A stretch of DNA of 64,000 bases, taken from positions 1,043,079 to 1,107,078 of the forward strand of contig NZ_CH672429.1 in the NCBI RefSeq assembly GCF_000153025.1, read 5' to 3'. A program made the position numbers and the translations under genes. Positions 18,863 to 28,440 of the stretch are shown here, piece after piece (within the stretch, counting starts at the first letter, position 1; the number at the start of each line of letters is the position of its first letter). The notes under the pieces are model-generated. The model searched no databases. It saw nothing but the letters and a program-made list of their open reading frames with translations, and was not told the origin of the DNA. This DNA is from Marinomonas sp. MED121. Its GTDB lineage: Bacteria > Pseudomonadota > Gammaproteobacteria > Pseudomonadales > Marinomonadaceae.

Positions 18863-19538
18863 TGTTTTGCTCCAACATAGCTAAGGCTTGCGTTGCTGCT
18901 TTTTGTTCTGCAATTCGACGACTGTTTCCTTTACCTTCAATCGGATCAGCAAATAATTCAATCACACAGTGAACATAGAAGGTTTGATCATGGGGTTCAC
19001 CCAAGACTTCAGTCACTTCATATTGAGGCAATGCATGCTTTCGTGCTTGCAAAAATTCTTGCAAACGAGTTTTGGCATCTTTTGTCACTATCTTTAAAGA
19101 GGTTGCGTTTAAGCGTGATTCATACCAACTTAAAATACGCTCACTACAAGTATCCATACCCGCATCTAAGAATATAGCACCAATAATGCCTTCTACCGCG
19201 TCTTCTAAAATAGAGTCACGACGAAAACCACCACTCTTTAATTCGCCAGCGCCCAATTTAAGGTAATCACCCAACTTAAACTCACGGGCAATTTCGGCTA
19301 AGGTCTCACCCTTAACCAAGGAAGCACGTAAACGGCTTAATTCACCTTCTTTTGCTTTAGGAAAACGGTGAAACAAATCTTCGGCGATGACATAGTTCAA
19401 AATGGAGTCACCCAGAAACTCTAGCCTTTCATTATTTTTACCACCAAAACTACGGTGGGTAAGCGCTAGCTCAAGTAACCCAAGGTCAGCAAAAAAGTAA
19501 CCCAACTGCCGACACAATTTTTGATAAGAGGAACTCAA
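18852..19538 (-). CDS. rnc: Ribonuclease III
   Basis: Double-strand-specific endoribonuclease processing rRNA and many mRNAs. The 228-aa protein has the signature [17 protein letters not shown] with the catalytic acidic residues, a second acidic pair near [13 protein letters not shown], and a C-terminal dsRNA-binding domain (about 155-225). The 3' end overlaps era by 11 nt. lepB lies just upstream (15 nt). Confidence 0.95.
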   Translation of the reverse strand: MSSSYQKLCRQLGYFFADLGLLELALTHRSFGGKNNERLEFLGDSILNYVIAEDLFHRFPKAKEGELSRLRASLVKGETLAEIAREFKLGDYLKLGAGELKSGGFRRDSILEDAVEGIIGAIFLDAGMDTCSERILSWYESRLNATSLKIVTKDAKTRLQEFLQARKHALPQYEVTEVLGEPHDQTFYVHCVIELFADPIEGKGNSRRIAEQKAATQALAMLEQNNAK

Positions 19539-19553
19539 AATATCTCCAAACTA

Positions 19554-20378
19554 CTATTCAATCGAACCATTATTTTTAAAATTAGGAACACTTAGAAACT
19601 TATTCCAATGCATCCAAATATAAAATGCACGGCCTTTCATATACTTCTCAGGTACAAAACCCCAAACGCGACTATCGGAACTATTATCACGATTATCGCC
19701 TACAGCAAAGTAATGCCCTTCAGGTACAACCCAGTCACCTTCTAGATTGTTAGCACGCATGGTTTTATAAATCTCATGCTGAACTCCTAACAAATCTTCC
19801 TGATATTGCGTCACAGGGATACCCTGATTTTTTTCAGACGGTGGCAGCTTTGCCTGAAACTCTTCGCCAACTAACTTACCATTAATAGTAAGTCGCTTAT
19901 TATGATAACTAATGGTATCACCCGGCAATCCAATCAAACGCTTAATGTAATTAACACTCGGCTCTTTCGGATATTTAAATACAATCACATCGCCACGCTT
20001 TGGCTCAGTAGTTGGAATTAATTGAGTGTTAGTCACAGGCAGGCGAATACCGTAATCAAACTTATTCACCAAGATAAAATCGCCCACTTCTAAGGTGGGT
20101 AACATAGAACCTGATGGAATCTGAAAAGGCTCAACAATAAAAGAGCGTAGCCCAAAGATCACAGCCACAATGACAAAATAGGACTTAACCTCAGACACCC
20201 ACTTAGGCGTCCCCGCCATAGTGTCTTTAATTTCTTTAGGGATAGCCGAACAGGCTTCTGGTGTTAAATCATTTAATGCCGCAACACGTTTTGGGTAAAA
20301 GGCAACTCTATCGTAGACCCATACTATAGCGGTCAAGACAAAGGCTGCCGCTAGGATAATCTCAAAATCAAACGCCAT
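19554..20378 (-). CDS. lepB: Signal peptidase I
   Basis: Inner-membrane serine protease that removes signal peptides. In 274 aa: an N-terminal membrane segment (about 5-22), a second one (about 66-83), the catalytic serine in QIPSGSMLPTLEVGD, the catalytic lysine in INYIKRLIGLPGD-type context (VNYIKRLIGLPGDTI), and the C-terminal GDNRDNSSDSRVWGFV box. It sits between lepA and rnc, the classical order. Confidence 0.95.
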   Translation of the reverse strand: MAFDFEIILAAAFVLTAIVWVYDRVAFYPKRVAALNDLTPEACSAIPKEIKDTMAGTPKWVSEVKSYFVIVAVIFGLRSFIVEPFQIPSGSMLPTLEVGDFILVNKFDYGIRLPVTNTQLIPTTEPKRGDVIVFKYPKEPSVNYIKRLIGLPGDTISYHNKRLTINGKLVGEEFQAKLPPSEKNQGIPVTQYQEDLLGVQHEIYKTMRANNLEGDWVVPEGHYFAVGDNRDNSSDSRVWGFVPEKYMKGRAFYIWMHWNKFLSVPNFKNNGSIE

Positions 20379-20479
20379 AAATTGTCCTTAATATAAACCC
20401 CATTCAAAATGCGAACAGGGTTTATTTCATCGTTTTCATTAGCTAATAGCAGAGTTTTTTAGCTGTTAGCTAACGTCTA

Positions 20480-22285
20480 TTAACTATCTACTTTTAAAAC
20501 GGCCAAGAACGCAGATTGAGGCACTTCAACATTACCTACCTGCTTCATACGCTTCTTACCTTCTTTTTGTTTCTGTAGCAGTTTCTTCTTACGACTCACA
20601 TCACCACCGTAACATTTCGCCGTTACGTTTTTGCGAAGTGCTTTTACCGTCGTACGAGAAATAACTTTAGCGCCCAGCGCTGCCTGAATGGCAACGTCAA
20701 ACATTTGACGCGGAATCAGCTCTTTCATCTTTTCACACAGCATACGGCCTTTATACAAGACATTATCCTTGTGCATGATAAGCGCAAGCGCATCAACACG
20801 GTCGCCATTAATAAGGACATCAAGACGAACCAAAGGTGCCGCACTATAGTGACTAAAACTGAAATCTAGTGACGCAAAACCACGACTACATGACTTAAGT
20901 CGGTCAAAGAAGTCCAACACCACCTCATTCATAGGCAGTTCGTAGTTCAAAGACACTTGATTACCCACATAAAGCATGTCTTTTTGAATACCCCGTTTTT
21001 CAACACATAAGGTAATCACATTACCTAAGTATTCCTGCGGTACCAGAATATTCGCTTCCACCATAGGCTCACGCATTTCGCGGATATTACCTGGATCAGG
21101 CATCTTAGATGGGCTATCAATCATGATAACGTCACCATTGTTGAGCTCAACTTCAAACACTACCGTTGGTGCAGTGGTAATCAGATCCATGTCGTATTCA
21201 CGCTCAAGACGCTCTTGAATAATTTCCATGTGCAACATACCTAAGAAGCCACAACGAAAACCAAATCCTAGGGCATCAGAGGTTTCAGGCTCGAAGAACA
21301 AAGAAGCATCGTTCAAGGTTAGCTTGTTCAAGGCTTCACGGAAGTCTTCATAATCATCAGAGCTCACAGGGAAAAGACCCGCATAAACCTGAGGTTTTAC
21401 TTTTTTGAAACCATCAAGCTGAGGCACATCTTTCGTCGCCAAATGAGTGATGGTATCACCCACAGGCGCACCGTGAATGTCCTTGATACCAGAGACAACA
21501 TAGCCCACTTCACCCGCACGCAAAATGCCGGTTTCAGTACGCTTAGGGGTGAAGATACCCACCATATCTACTGGGTAAGAGATACCCGTAGACTTGATTA
21601 CAATCTTGTCTTTCTTCTTGATGGTGCCTTCTTTAACACGTACCAAAGAGACAACACCTAGGTAGTTATCAAACCAAGAATCAATAATTAACGCCTGTAG
21701 AGGGCCATCAACATCACCTTCAGGTGGCGGTACTTCGCCGATAAGACGCTCAAGTACATCGGTAACACCCATGCCTGTTTTTGCAGAACAAGTCACAGAG
21801 CCATGGGCATCAATACCGATAATGTCTTCAATTTCATCACACACACGCTCAGGTTCTGCCTGTGGCAAATCGATTTTGTTCAGTACTGGCATAACCTCAA
21901 GACCTTGCTCTAACGCGGTATAACAGTTAGCAACAGACTGAGCTTCAACACCTTGAGCCGCATCAACAACCAGCAGAGCACCTTCACAGGCAGCCAAAGA
22001 ACGCGAAACCTCATAGGAGAAATCCACGTGTCCAGGCGTATCGATAAAGTTTAACTGATAGGTTTCACCATCTTTTGCCTTGTAATCCAAGGTCACACTT
22101 TGTGACTTGATCGTGATACCACGTTCACGTTCAATGTCCATTGAATCAAGTACTTGCGCTTCCATTTCGCGCTCACTCAAGCCACCGCAGTTTTGAATAA
22201 AACGGTCAGCAAGGGTGGATTTACCATGGTCAATGTGGGCGATGATAGAAAAGTTACGTATATGTTTTAACTGTTTAGAAGACAC
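20480..22285 (-). CDS. lepA: Elongation factor 4 (LepA)
   Basis: Ribosomal GTPase acting in back-translocation and initiation quality control. The 601-aa protein has [18 protein letters not shown] (G1), [11 protein letters not shown] (G2), [14 protein letters not shown] (G3) and [12 protein letters not shown] (G4), and the LepA-specific C-terminal domain (near [19 protein letters not shown]). It is the first gene of the lepA-lepB-rnc-era-recO-acpS cluster; the lepA-lepB gap is about 100 bp. Confidence 0.97.
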   Translation of the reverse strand: MSSKQLKHIRNFSIIAHIDHGKSTLADRFIQNCGGLSEREMEAQVLDSMDIERERGITIKSQSVTLDYKAKDGETYQLNFIDTPGHVDFSYEVSRSLAACEGALLVVDAAQGVEAQSVANCYTALEQGLEVMPVLNKIDLPQAEPERVCDEIEDIIGIDAHGSVTCSAKTGMGVTDVLERLIGEVPPPEGDVDGPLQALIIDSWFDNYLGVVSLVRVKEGTIKKKDKIVIKSTGISYPVDMVGIFTPKRTETGILRAGEVGYVVSGIKDIHGAPVGDTITHLATKDVPQLDGFKKVKPQVYAGLFPVSSDDYEDFREALNKLTLNDASLFFEPETSDALGFGFRCGFLGMLHMEIIQERLEREYDMDLITTAPTVVFEVELNNGDVIMIDSPSKMPDPGNIREMREPMVEANILVPQEYLGNVITLCVEKRGIQKDMLYVGNQVSLNYELPMNEVVLDFFDRLKSCSRGFASLDFSFSHYSAAPLVRLDVLINGDRVDALALIMHKDNVLYKGRMLCEKMKELIPRQMFDVAIQAALGAKVISRTTVKALRKNVTAKCYGGDVSRKKKLLQKQKEGKKRMKQVGNVEVPQSAFLAVLKVDS

Positions 22286-22572
22286 TTATTTCTCACACTT
22301 AATAAAGCGATACACAAAGAGCAGGTGTTGATAAGTCATTTAATGCAAATCAGTGACAAGTTTAAAAAACTTATCGACACCTTCTCCGGATAGAATTTTG
22401 ATGCATTCTACCCAATTTAGCCCTAGGACTCCATTTTATTTATCGCTTCTAAGGCCTTTAATTTCCTAGCTTTTGCATCACTCAAACAAAAAACCAAAGC
22501 CAAACAAGCGTCTAAGTAAATCAAAGGGGGATAAGATAAGCTTATTTTGGGTAACGCTTGCTATTTTCACAA

Positions 22573-22609
22573 AAAGGACGAACTTTTAATGAAAAAAAGT
22601 TCGTCCTTT
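22573..22609. terminator. Terminator hairpin in the lepA upstream region
   Basis: A long inverted repeat (AAAGGACGAACTTTT / AAAAAGTTCGTCCTTT) forms a strong hairpin with a loop of about six bases, with A- and T-rich flanks. It lies about 40 bp past the stop of the minus-strand gene at 22652 and can serve as its terminator. The rest of 22286-22651 shows no gene and would contain the lepA promoter. Confidence 0.6.
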
Positions 22610-22651
22610 AACCCTATTCTTAACTGAGCTTTAATCAGCCAATTTTTCTCT

Positions 22652-23929
22652 TTAAATCATATAGTCAAAGCTAGTACAACGCTCTTCAATCAGGCTTTTT
22701 ATCGCTTTAAGACCCTGGGCTGTCAGTGGGTTGGTATTTTCAGCAGATAAAACATCGCTGGGGTTAATCAAGTGTTCATCTCCAATCGAAGTGTCATAAA
22801 CAATTGACCAATGGCTAATAATCTTAGGGAAGCGCAATAACCAAGTAAGCAGTACATCGATTTCTTTTTGGTGTATATAGTCAAAAGGGACTTTCTGAAT
22901 AATACCAGGCCCTTGAACTTGTCCTCTTTCGATCGCTCGTGGGTGTAAAGGCTTGGCTTCTTTAAACAGTGAGCCCTTCGCTCGCTCACCACCACCGGTT
23001 GGGCTTGCTGGTAATATTCCACCCACCAAGTGTAGTTTGTCAGTATTGGTGATATTGACCATATCTCTTTGGTCCGCATTCTTTCCTCGGGGCCCTTTAA
23101 CCAAACCTTGTACAGGACTATTAGGAATAAAATTTATTCCTTGTGGATGCCAAAGAATTGCATCCCATGAAAACCCCTCTGTCTTGGCTTGCGCTAAATC
23201 TAACAACATTAAATTGATTGGCCAGGCTCTTTCATTTCTGGCAGGCTCAGCATGAAAAATTGCGGTGGTAAACACAGGTAACATAAACTGCTTACGAGAA
23301 TAGTGACGATCATATTTTCCATTATTAAATCCAAGCGCTAACTTTTCCCCTTTTAAAAGAGTACGAATAGATTGCGCTATACCAGAGGAATAACGTACCT
23401 CTGTCCATGGAGCTGGTCGTCCGCCTCCCATTTTTTCAAGCGTTTTACTGCTCGCTTCATAAATCAGACCTGGATCTAAAATTCTTTGAGCACCTGAACG
23501 GTAAGTAGGGTCATCCATGGTATTTATTTTTAACCAAGCACTTTCGGCATCTGTATTAAAATTAGCCGTCGCCATATTAGGGTGTTCAGAAGGGCTGGTA
23601 TTTTTTAGATATTGTGTCTTAGCTTTATTCAAAGCATCTTCTCGGCTAGTTCCCTGAAGATAAGCAGGGCCTATATCACCTACGTATAACTTGTGGTTTT
23701 TGAGAATCAACCTACCCGCAAGTTTGTAATATTTATTCGCTTCCTTACCCGACGCTCGCCAACGTGAAATCCATTGCTCTGGGCTTGTCATGATATAAGG
23801 TTGTTTTGGCGTACCATTACCTTGAGCATCAAGGGATTTCATTTCTCTTATCAACTTTTGACACAGGGCTAATAGATGAAATCCATCTAGATAGAGCTCT
23901 TGACCTGTTCGCTTTAAATACCGTTTCAT
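22652..23929 (-). CDS. Hypothetical protein, island entry gene
   Basis: I do not recognise this family. From the ATG at 23929 it encodes 425 aa; AAGGA seven bases upstream supports this start, while the frame is open to 24013. The sequence has no signal peptide. It has many Trp, Asn and Gly-Pro segments (HPQGINFIPNSPVQG, KGPRGKNADQRD), a Lys-rich N-terminal helix (KLIREMKSL), and a TWLLRFPKIISHW segment near the end. No catalytic motif stands out. It is the first gene after the housekeeping block and is on the minus strand, followed by AT-rich accessory DNA. Confidence 0.6.
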   Translation of the reverse strand: MKRYLKRTGQELYLDGFHLLALCQKLIREMKSLDAQGNGTPKQPYIMTSPEQWISRWRASGKEANKYYKLAGRLILKNHKLYVGDIGPAYLQGTSREDALNKAKTQYLKNTSPSEHPNMATANFNTDAESAWLKINTMDDPTYRSGAQRILDPGLIYEASSKTLEKMGGGRPAPWTEVRYSSGIAQSIRTLLKGEKLALGFNNGKYDRHYSRKQFMLPVFTTAIFHAEPARNERAWPINLMLLDLAQAKTEGFSWDAILWHPQGINFIPNSPVQGLVKGPRGKNADQRDMVNITNTDKLHLVGGILPASPTGGGERAKGSLFKEAKPLHPRAIERGQVQGPGIIQKVPFDYIHQKEIDVLLTWLLRFPKIISHWSIVYDTSIGDEHLINPSDVLSAENTNPLTAQGLKAIKSLIEERCTSFDYMI

Positions 23930-24359
23930 TTTTTCATCCTTAAATTTTAAACTTATCGATTTCATAACCTTAGGTTTTGACACCATCAGTTCGTGACGCC
24001 TACACAAAACCATCTTGCATTAAATATAAAATAGAAAGCCGCTAGATGAACTGCAAACCGCTTTTAAAAAGATTTCTGATCGGCATTAAGTCAAGTAACT
24101 TATGACTAATAAAATATGAAAAGTATGGGATGAGAAGAGCAAAGACGTGAATAAAATAAAAGGTATTAAGTCTGCTTGAAAAGGCTTTTTCCTAGCCTGT
24201 AGAAAGCTTGTTCATGGCGATGCCATCCGCCGAGTTCCTTTAAGGAGCCTTTTATTAGAAACTTTCTATTAGAGGCCTTTTATGATGGCTAGATTTAATG
24301 AGTATCTTGCAGGTTAATGCTAACAGCCAAACCTACAGCAAAATTAGAGTATAAACGGA
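23930..24359. other. Gene-free AT-rich spacer
   Basis: No convincing gene is visible. The stretch near 24212-24240 (TTCATGGCGAT... followed by CGCCGAGTTCCTTT) recurs in similar form near 32048-32085, at the other end of the accessory island. Confidence 0.4.
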
Positions 24360-24578
24360 CTATTCTGCGAGAAAGGTAAAAAGCATTATAGAAGCCATAA
24401 AAGCAAACACACCTAAAAAGAGTGCGGTTCCTTTGGCACCAGCAGGGTTTTCCATCGCCAAACTCGAAATAATAGCGATTTTATTAGCAACACCTTTTAC
24501 TTCTTTGTCAAAAATAACCTTAATCACATCAATCATAAATTTCGTTAGTTGTTTATCTAATTCACTCTGTTTTCGCAT
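24360..24578 (-). CDS. Small membrane protein
   Basis: A 72-aa protein with a charged N-terminal half (LDKQLTKFMIDVIKVIFDKE) and one C-terminal membrane helix (about residues 50-70, GTALFLGVFAFMASIMLFTF). No family is recognised. The start codon ATG at 24578 is preceded by AAAAAAGAG-like purines. It stands alone in AT-rich DNA. Confidence 0.45.
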   Translation of the reverse strand: MRKQSELDKQLTKFMIDVIKVIFDKEVKGVANKIAIISSLAMENPAGAKGTALFLGVFAFMASIMLFTFLAE

Positions 24579-24604
24579 GCTCTTTTTTAAATCCTATTTT
24601 CAGG

Positions 24605-24645
24605 TTATTTGGGTATTTATCCAGTCTGGGCTTTGACTCTTTTAT
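24605..24645 (+). repeat. Dispersed repeat A (TATTTGGG...GTCTGGGCTTTGACT)
   Basis: A roughly 40-bp segment containing CCAGTCTGGGCTTTGACT. It recurs downstream of both outer-membrane gene copies (25741-25785 and 28493-28540), so it lies before copy 1 and after each copy. Confidence 0.6.
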
Positions 24646-24844
24646 GTCCACCAATTAGGCACGCTTTAACAATTGAACGTAAAAAGTAGTAACACCTCAA
24701 GTGTTAAAAATTAATCGCACTGGCAAGGAACGTAATAACACCAGTTAAGTATTCACTAATATAATTATTTAAAATAAAATACAGCAAAATCAATCATAAA
24801 TAACAATTTCATAACTATACCTCATCATAAATTAGGGAAAATAT

Positions 24845-25621
24845 ATGAACAAGCTCTCTACCTGCTCACTTACTTTAGCAATAGCCTTTGGAAGTTCAAT
24901 TACACAAGCAGAAGAAACAGAAACCGTAAACTGGGAAGGCCTTTATACAGGTATTGCTATTGGCATCTCTTCAAGTACAGCATCACCAAGCACTGAAGTA
25001 GAATATAGCGGTTACTTTAATGACAACTCAAATGGTAGCGACCGAGATCAACTTGACCCTATATTACAAAGAGAAATAGAAGGAGATACAACAAGCGGTT
25101 CTTTATTATTAGGCTACCACTTTCAAAAAGGGAAATTCGTTTATGGACTTGAAGCTGATTTAACATTTGCAGAGTTTTCAGAGTCTGAGTCAGAAGGGCC
25201 AACTGATTATGATACAACAGCTGGCGCTTCTAACTTCACGACTGTTACTGAAATAAAAACAGACTATATGTTTAGCCTACGTCCTAAAGTTGGCTATGTA
25301 AAAGACAACTTTCTCATGCACATTTCTGCTGGACCAGTGATTTCAGAGTTTACAACAACTCATTCATATACTGACACACACGGCTCTGGTGCTAGCTTAA
25401 GTTTTGAAGATAAAGACTCATCAGTTGGCTTATCTGCAAATATCGGTATCGACTACCTAATATCAAATGGCCTATCAATTCGAGCTGATTATACCTACTT
25501 ACACTTCTCAGATATTTTAGATGGAAGCGGCGACGTAAATAGTGATGGTAGTGACGACATCACCTATGGATCAGACTTCACGTCTCAAAATATTCGTTTA
25601 GCACTAACTAAACAGTTTTAA
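24845..25621 (+). CDS. Outer-membrane beta-barrel (opacity-like) protein, copy 1
   Basis: A 258-aa protein with a cleavable signal peptide (MNKLSTCSLTLAIAFGSSITQA) and a mature part beginning with acidic residues and WEGLYTGIAIG. Alternating hydrophobic strands, Gly/Ser/Asp-rich loops, SVGLSANIGIDYLISNGLSI and a C-terminal strand ending in Phe (RLALTKQF) are typical of eight-stranded OmpA/opacity-like barrels. The cargo or adhesive role is unknown. AGGGAAAATAT precedes the ATG and a terminator follows. An identical copy lies at 27596. Confidence 0.8.
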   Translation: MNKLSTCSLTLAIAFGSSITQAEETETVNWEGLYTGIAIGISSSTASPSTEVEYSGYFNDNSNGSDRDQLDPILQREIEGDTTSGSLLLGYHFQKGKFVYGLEADLTFAEFSESESEGPTDYDTTAGASNFTTVTEIKTDYMFSLRPKVGYVKDNFLMHISAGPVISEFTTTHSYTDTHGSGASLSFEDKDSSVGLSANIGIDYLISNGLSIRADYTYLHFSDILDGSGDVNSDGSDDITYGSDFTSQNIRLALTKQF

Positions 25622-25636
25622 TAGCATCTGCATATA

Positions 25637-25664
25637 AAGCCGGACACAAAGTCCGGCTTTTTTA
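25637..25664 (+). terminator. Terminator after beta-barrel gene copy 1
   Basis: Stem AAGCCGGAC / GTCCGGCTT with a five-base loop, followed by a T-run. It is 16 bp past the gene stop and is present identically after copy 2. Confidence 0.85.
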
Positions 25665-25690
25665 TTCCTGTACTTTACAGTCACACAGTT

Positions 25691-25785
25691 TTTTGCCGCA
25701 TGCCTAAGTTAGAGAGTGCTTTGATGATTATCTAATAAAGCGTATTTGGGCGTTTACCCAGTCTGGGCTTTGACTATCTAATTAG
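25691..25785 (+). repeat. Dispersed repeat block downstream of copy 1
   Basis: Contains a roughly 58-bp element (GCCGCATGCCTAAG...GATGATTATCTAATAAAGCG) found four times in the island (25691, 26341, 27234, 28441), followed by the repeat-A element. Its function is not known; it resembles a recombination-spread 3' flank. Confidence 0.65.
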
Positions 25786-25831
25786 GTAACGGGCGATTTG
25801 GTCTTAATTTCTTTTAGAGAGGCTCAAGTAG

Positions 25832-26230
25832 CTACGACCCAAATAAAGGGGCAATAACTGGTGCAGTAATATATAAAACAGTCATCGCTAATATTAAGTG
25901 AACAAAAATTAACGTTATCCAATGATTGATTATTTTAAATATTGAATTGATTGAATTAAACCAAGCTTTCGAAGAAAACTGAACAATCAAAGGACTAGTA
26001 GGCATCCACTTCTTTCTTGCAAAATATCTTGCAGAGGTAATACCAGCATATGAAACCAAAAAGAAAGCGACCATTATAGGCTCTACTATTTTTGAAGCAG
26101 TACCTTCAATAAAAGGAAGAGATACCATCATTGTAAATATTACAACAATCCAAAGCGGCCACAGTATAAAGCCAGAAACTGATTCAAAATAAGAAAACCT
26201 CTTCGCTAATAGCCTAGGTATGAATTCCAT
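25832..26230 (-). CDS. Hypothetical membrane protein
   Basis: A 132-aa protein with three or four predicted membrane helices: FILWPLWIVVIFTMMVSLPF (about 21-40), IVEPIMVAFFLVSYAGI (about 47-65), and two in the last third (WITLIFVHLILAMTVLYI and the C-terminal VIAPLFG). The N-terminal MEFIPRLLAKRF is basic. No family is recognised. Codon use is AT-rich like its neighbours. Confidence 0.5.
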   Translation of the reverse strand: MEFIPRLLAKRFSYFESVSGFILWPLWIVVIFTMMVSLPFIEGTASKIVEPIMVAFFLVSYAGITSARYFARKKWMPTSPLIVQFSSKAWFNSINSIFKIINHWITLIFVHLILAMTVLYITAPVIAPLFGS

Positions 26231-26287
26231 ATAATTCCCTTAAAATAACTAGTTCTAATTTTATCCGCTTGATCTTAAACACCTTTA

Positions 26288-26317
26288 AAACAAAAGCCCA
26301 CTGGTTTAGTGGGCTTT
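26288..26317 (-). terminator. Terminator-like hairpin, copy 1
   Basis: Stem AAAGCCCACT / AGTGGGCTTT with a five-base loop. On the minus strand it is followed by a T-rich run. The same hairpin recurs at 27187-27212, each time just downstream (minus strand) of a similar gene remnant. Confidence 0.65.
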
Positions 26318-26340
26318 GTGAGGGCTAGTCACACAGGTTT

Positions 26341-26397
26341 CTACTGCATATCTAAATTAGAGAGCGCTTCGATGATTATCTAATAAAGTGTATCTGG
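26341..26397 (+). repeat. 58-bp dispersed repeat, second copy
   Basis: The more diverged copy of the element at 25691, 27234 and 28441. It lies between the hairpin and the gene remnant at 26412. Confidence 0.6.
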
Positions 26398-26411
26398 AGG
26401 TTGGTCTATGA

Positions 26412-26519
26412 CTATCGTGTGCTGATCGTCATTGTTAAAAGATTAGCGACTTTACTACCTGTAAATGCATCTGCACCACCAAGGCAATCAGCCATTTCAC
26501 CTTCAGGTGTGTAGATAAC
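26412..26519 (-). pseudogene. 3'-end remnant of an unknown gene, copy 1
   Basis: On the minus strand this reads as 35 residues (VIYTPEGEMADCLGGADAFT, then GSKVANLLTMTISTR) to a stop. A clearly homologous 35-residue tail lies at 27306-27413. Both are cut at the same point by an in-frame TAA at their 5' edge, so they look like two copies of one already truncated 3' end. The parent family is not recognised. Confidence 0.45.
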
Positions 26520-26669
26520 TTAACCAGCCAAAAATAAAGAAAATTATTTTATATATTATAAATCAAACACTTACGATAAAAAACTTATTCAGAAGTTTCG
26601 TTCTTTTTATATAAGCCTAGTTATAAATATAATAATCCTGAAACTTTAAAAATGGTGATTTTAAGCTCA

Positions 26670-27038
26670 TTATTGTGGGAAGTACATATAACTTAGTTCT
26701 TCTATACCGCCATTAGAAGTAAACATATCGCAAGAACCTGTTCCATGGATAGTCACTAAAGCTCCTGAGCTATATGCCACAGTAAGTTGTGTAAGAACGG
26801 ATTTTCCAGTATCGGTAGAAACGTCAAAAACATAACTCCAAGCTTTATAGCCATTACAAACTTCAGAAGCCTTATTACCTCCAACAACATTAAATACAAC
26901 ACAGTCTGAAGTCCCGACACACTTCCCACCATAATAAGGTCCAGATCCAATTGAGGTTACTTTACAATTTTTACAAGATCCTGCATTAATACTTGTTGAA
27001 AATAAAACAGTAGCGGCTATTAACATTATATTTTTCAT
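26670..27038 (-). CDS. Secreted cysteine-containing hypothetical protein
   Basis: A 122-aa protein with a signal peptide (MKNIMLIAATVLFSTSINAG). The mature part of about 103 residues begins SCKNCKVTSIGSGPYYGGKC and has six cysteines in all, suggesting periplasmic disulfides. No family is recognised. The ATG at 27038 follows AAGGGATAAGAAATAAC-like purines. It lies between the two remnant/hairpin repeats, so it may be cargo carried between repeated 3' flanks. Confidence 0.55.
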   Translation of the reverse strand: MKNIMLIAATVLFSTSINAGSCKNCKVTSIGSGPYYGGKCVGTSDCVVFNVVGGNKASEVCNGYKAWSYVFDVSTDTGKSVLTQLTVAYSSGALVTIHGTGSCDMFTSNGGIEELSYMYFPQ

Positions 27039-27186
27039 GTTATTTCTTATCCCTTAGACTTATGGTCAGACTTAAAAATCTTCAATTGATAGCAAGAAGT
27101 TAAATTTATATAGTTTGATAATGAGAAAGAAGTATTAAAACTTCCATCATTGAAATTATATCTTTAATTTTAAACTCCTTTAAGAC

Positions 27187-27212
27187 AAAAGCCCACTGGT
27201 TTAGTGGGCTTC
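27187..27212 (-). terminator. Terminator-like hairpin, copy 2
   Basis: Same AGCCCACT / AGTGGGCT stem as at 26288-26317, oriented for minus-strand transcription and located downstream of the remnant at 27306. Confidence 0.65.
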
Positions 27213-27233
27213 GTGAGGTCTATTACACAGATT

Positions 27234-27292
27234 TCTGCCGCATGCCTAAGTTAGAGAGCGCTTTGATGATTATCGAATAAAGCGTACTTGGT
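27234..27292 (+). repeat. 58-bp dispersed repeat, third copy
   Basis: Nearly identical to the copies at 25691 and 28441, and less so to 26341. Confidence 0.65.
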
Positions 27293-27305
27293 GGGTGGTC
27301 TATGA

Positions 27306-27413
27306 CTATTGCGTACTGATCGTCCTTGTTAAAAGACTAGCGATTTCACTACCTGTAAGTGCATTTGCGCCACCGAGAAAATCAACCATTTCACCTTCAG
27401 AAGTGCCGATAAC
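27306..27413 (-). pseudogene. 3'-end remnant of an unknown gene, copy 2
   Basis: Encodes VIGTSEGEMVDFLGGANALT then GSEIASLLTRTISTQ before a stop on the minus strand. About two thirds of residues match the remnant at 26412, and most changes are conservative, which suggests both descend from a real coding 3' end. No start codon or upstream part remains. Confidence 0.45.
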
Positions 27414-27595
27414 TTAATCGGCTAAGAATAAATAAAATGGCATGAGTTTATCTGTTAAAAATTAATCGCACTGGCAAGGAACGTAATAACACCAGTTAAG
27501 TATTCACTAATATAATTATTTAAAATAAAATACAGCAAAATCAATCATAAATAACAATTTCATAACTATACCTCATCATAAATTAGGGAAAATAT

Positions 27596-28372
27596 ATGAA
27601 CAAGCTCTCTACCTGCTCACTTACTTTAGCAATAGCCTTTGGAAGTTCAATTACACAAGCAGAAGAAACAGAAACCGTAAACTGGGAAGGCCTTTATACA
27701 GGTATTGCTATTGGCATCTCTTCAAGTACAGCATCACCAAGCACTGAAGTAGAATATAGCGGTTACTTTAATGACAACTCAAATGGTAGCGACCGAGATC
27801 AACTTGACCCTATATTACAAAGAGAAATAGAAGGAGATACAACAAGCGGTTCTTTATTATTAGGCTACCACTTTCAAAAAGGGAAATTCGTTTATGGACT
27901 TGAAGCTGATTTAACATTTGCAGAGTTTTCAGAGTCTGAGTCAGAAGGGCCAACTGATTATGATACAACAGCTGGCGCTTCTAACTTCACGACTGTTACT
28001 GAAATAAAAACAGACTATATGTTTAGCCTACGTCCTAAAGTTGGCTATGTAAAAGACAACTTTCTCATGCACATTTCTGCTGGACCAGTGATTTCAGAGT
28101 TTACAACAACTCATTCATATACTGACACACACGGCTCTGGTGCTAGCTTAAGTTTTGAAGATAAAGACTCATCAGTTGGCTTATCTGCAAATATCGGTAT
28201 CGACTACCTAATATCAAATGGCCTATCAATTCGAGCTGATTATACCTACTTACACTTCTCAGATATTTTAGATGGAAGCGGCGACGTAAATAGTGATGGT
28301 AGTGACGACATCACCTATGGATCAGACTTCACGTCTCAAAATATTCGTTTAGCACTAACTAAACAGTTTTAA
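27596..28372 (+). CDS. Outer-membrane beta-barrel (opacity-like) protein, copy 2
   Basis: Identical in protein and, as far as I can read, in DNA to the gene at 24845: signal peptide, WEGLYTGIAIG strand and C-terminal Phe. Both copies keep the upstream 140 bp and the terminator, so both should be expressed equally. Complete identity including silent positions points to very recent duplication or gene conversion. An assembly artefact is also possible, although the surrounding unique sequence argues against it. Confidence 0.8.
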   Translation: MNKLSTCSLTLAIAFGSSITQAEETETVNWEGLYTGIAIGISSSTASPSTEVEYSGYFNDNSNGSDRDQLDPILQREIEGDTTSGSLLLGYHFQKGKFVYGLEADLTFAEFSESESEGPTDYDTTAGASNFTTVTEIKTDYMFSLRPKVGYVKDNFLMHISAGPVISEFTTTHSYTDTHGSGASLSFEDKDSSVGLSANIGIDYLISNGLSIRADYTYLHFSDILDGSGDVNSDGSDDITYGSDFTSQNIRLALTKQF

Positions 28373-28387
28373 TAGCATCTGCATATA

Positions 28388-28415
28388 AAGCCGGACACAA
28401 AGTCCGGCTTTTTTA
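28388..28415 (+). terminator. Terminator after beta-barrel gene copy 2
   Basis: Identical to 25637-25664: stem AAGCCGGAC / GTCCGGCTT followed by a T-run. Confidence 0.85.
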
Positions 28416-28440
28416 TTCCTGTACTTTACAGTCACACAGT

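Larger units (their letters stand above)
24702..25702 (+). repeat. 1001-bp perfect direct repeat, copy 1
   Basis: Positions 24702-25702 read identical to 27453-28453 (offset 2751), including about 140 bp upstream of the gene, the whole gene and its terminator. Past the right edge the match continues at reduced identity (six differences in roughly 85 bp) before diverging. Confidence 0.92.
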
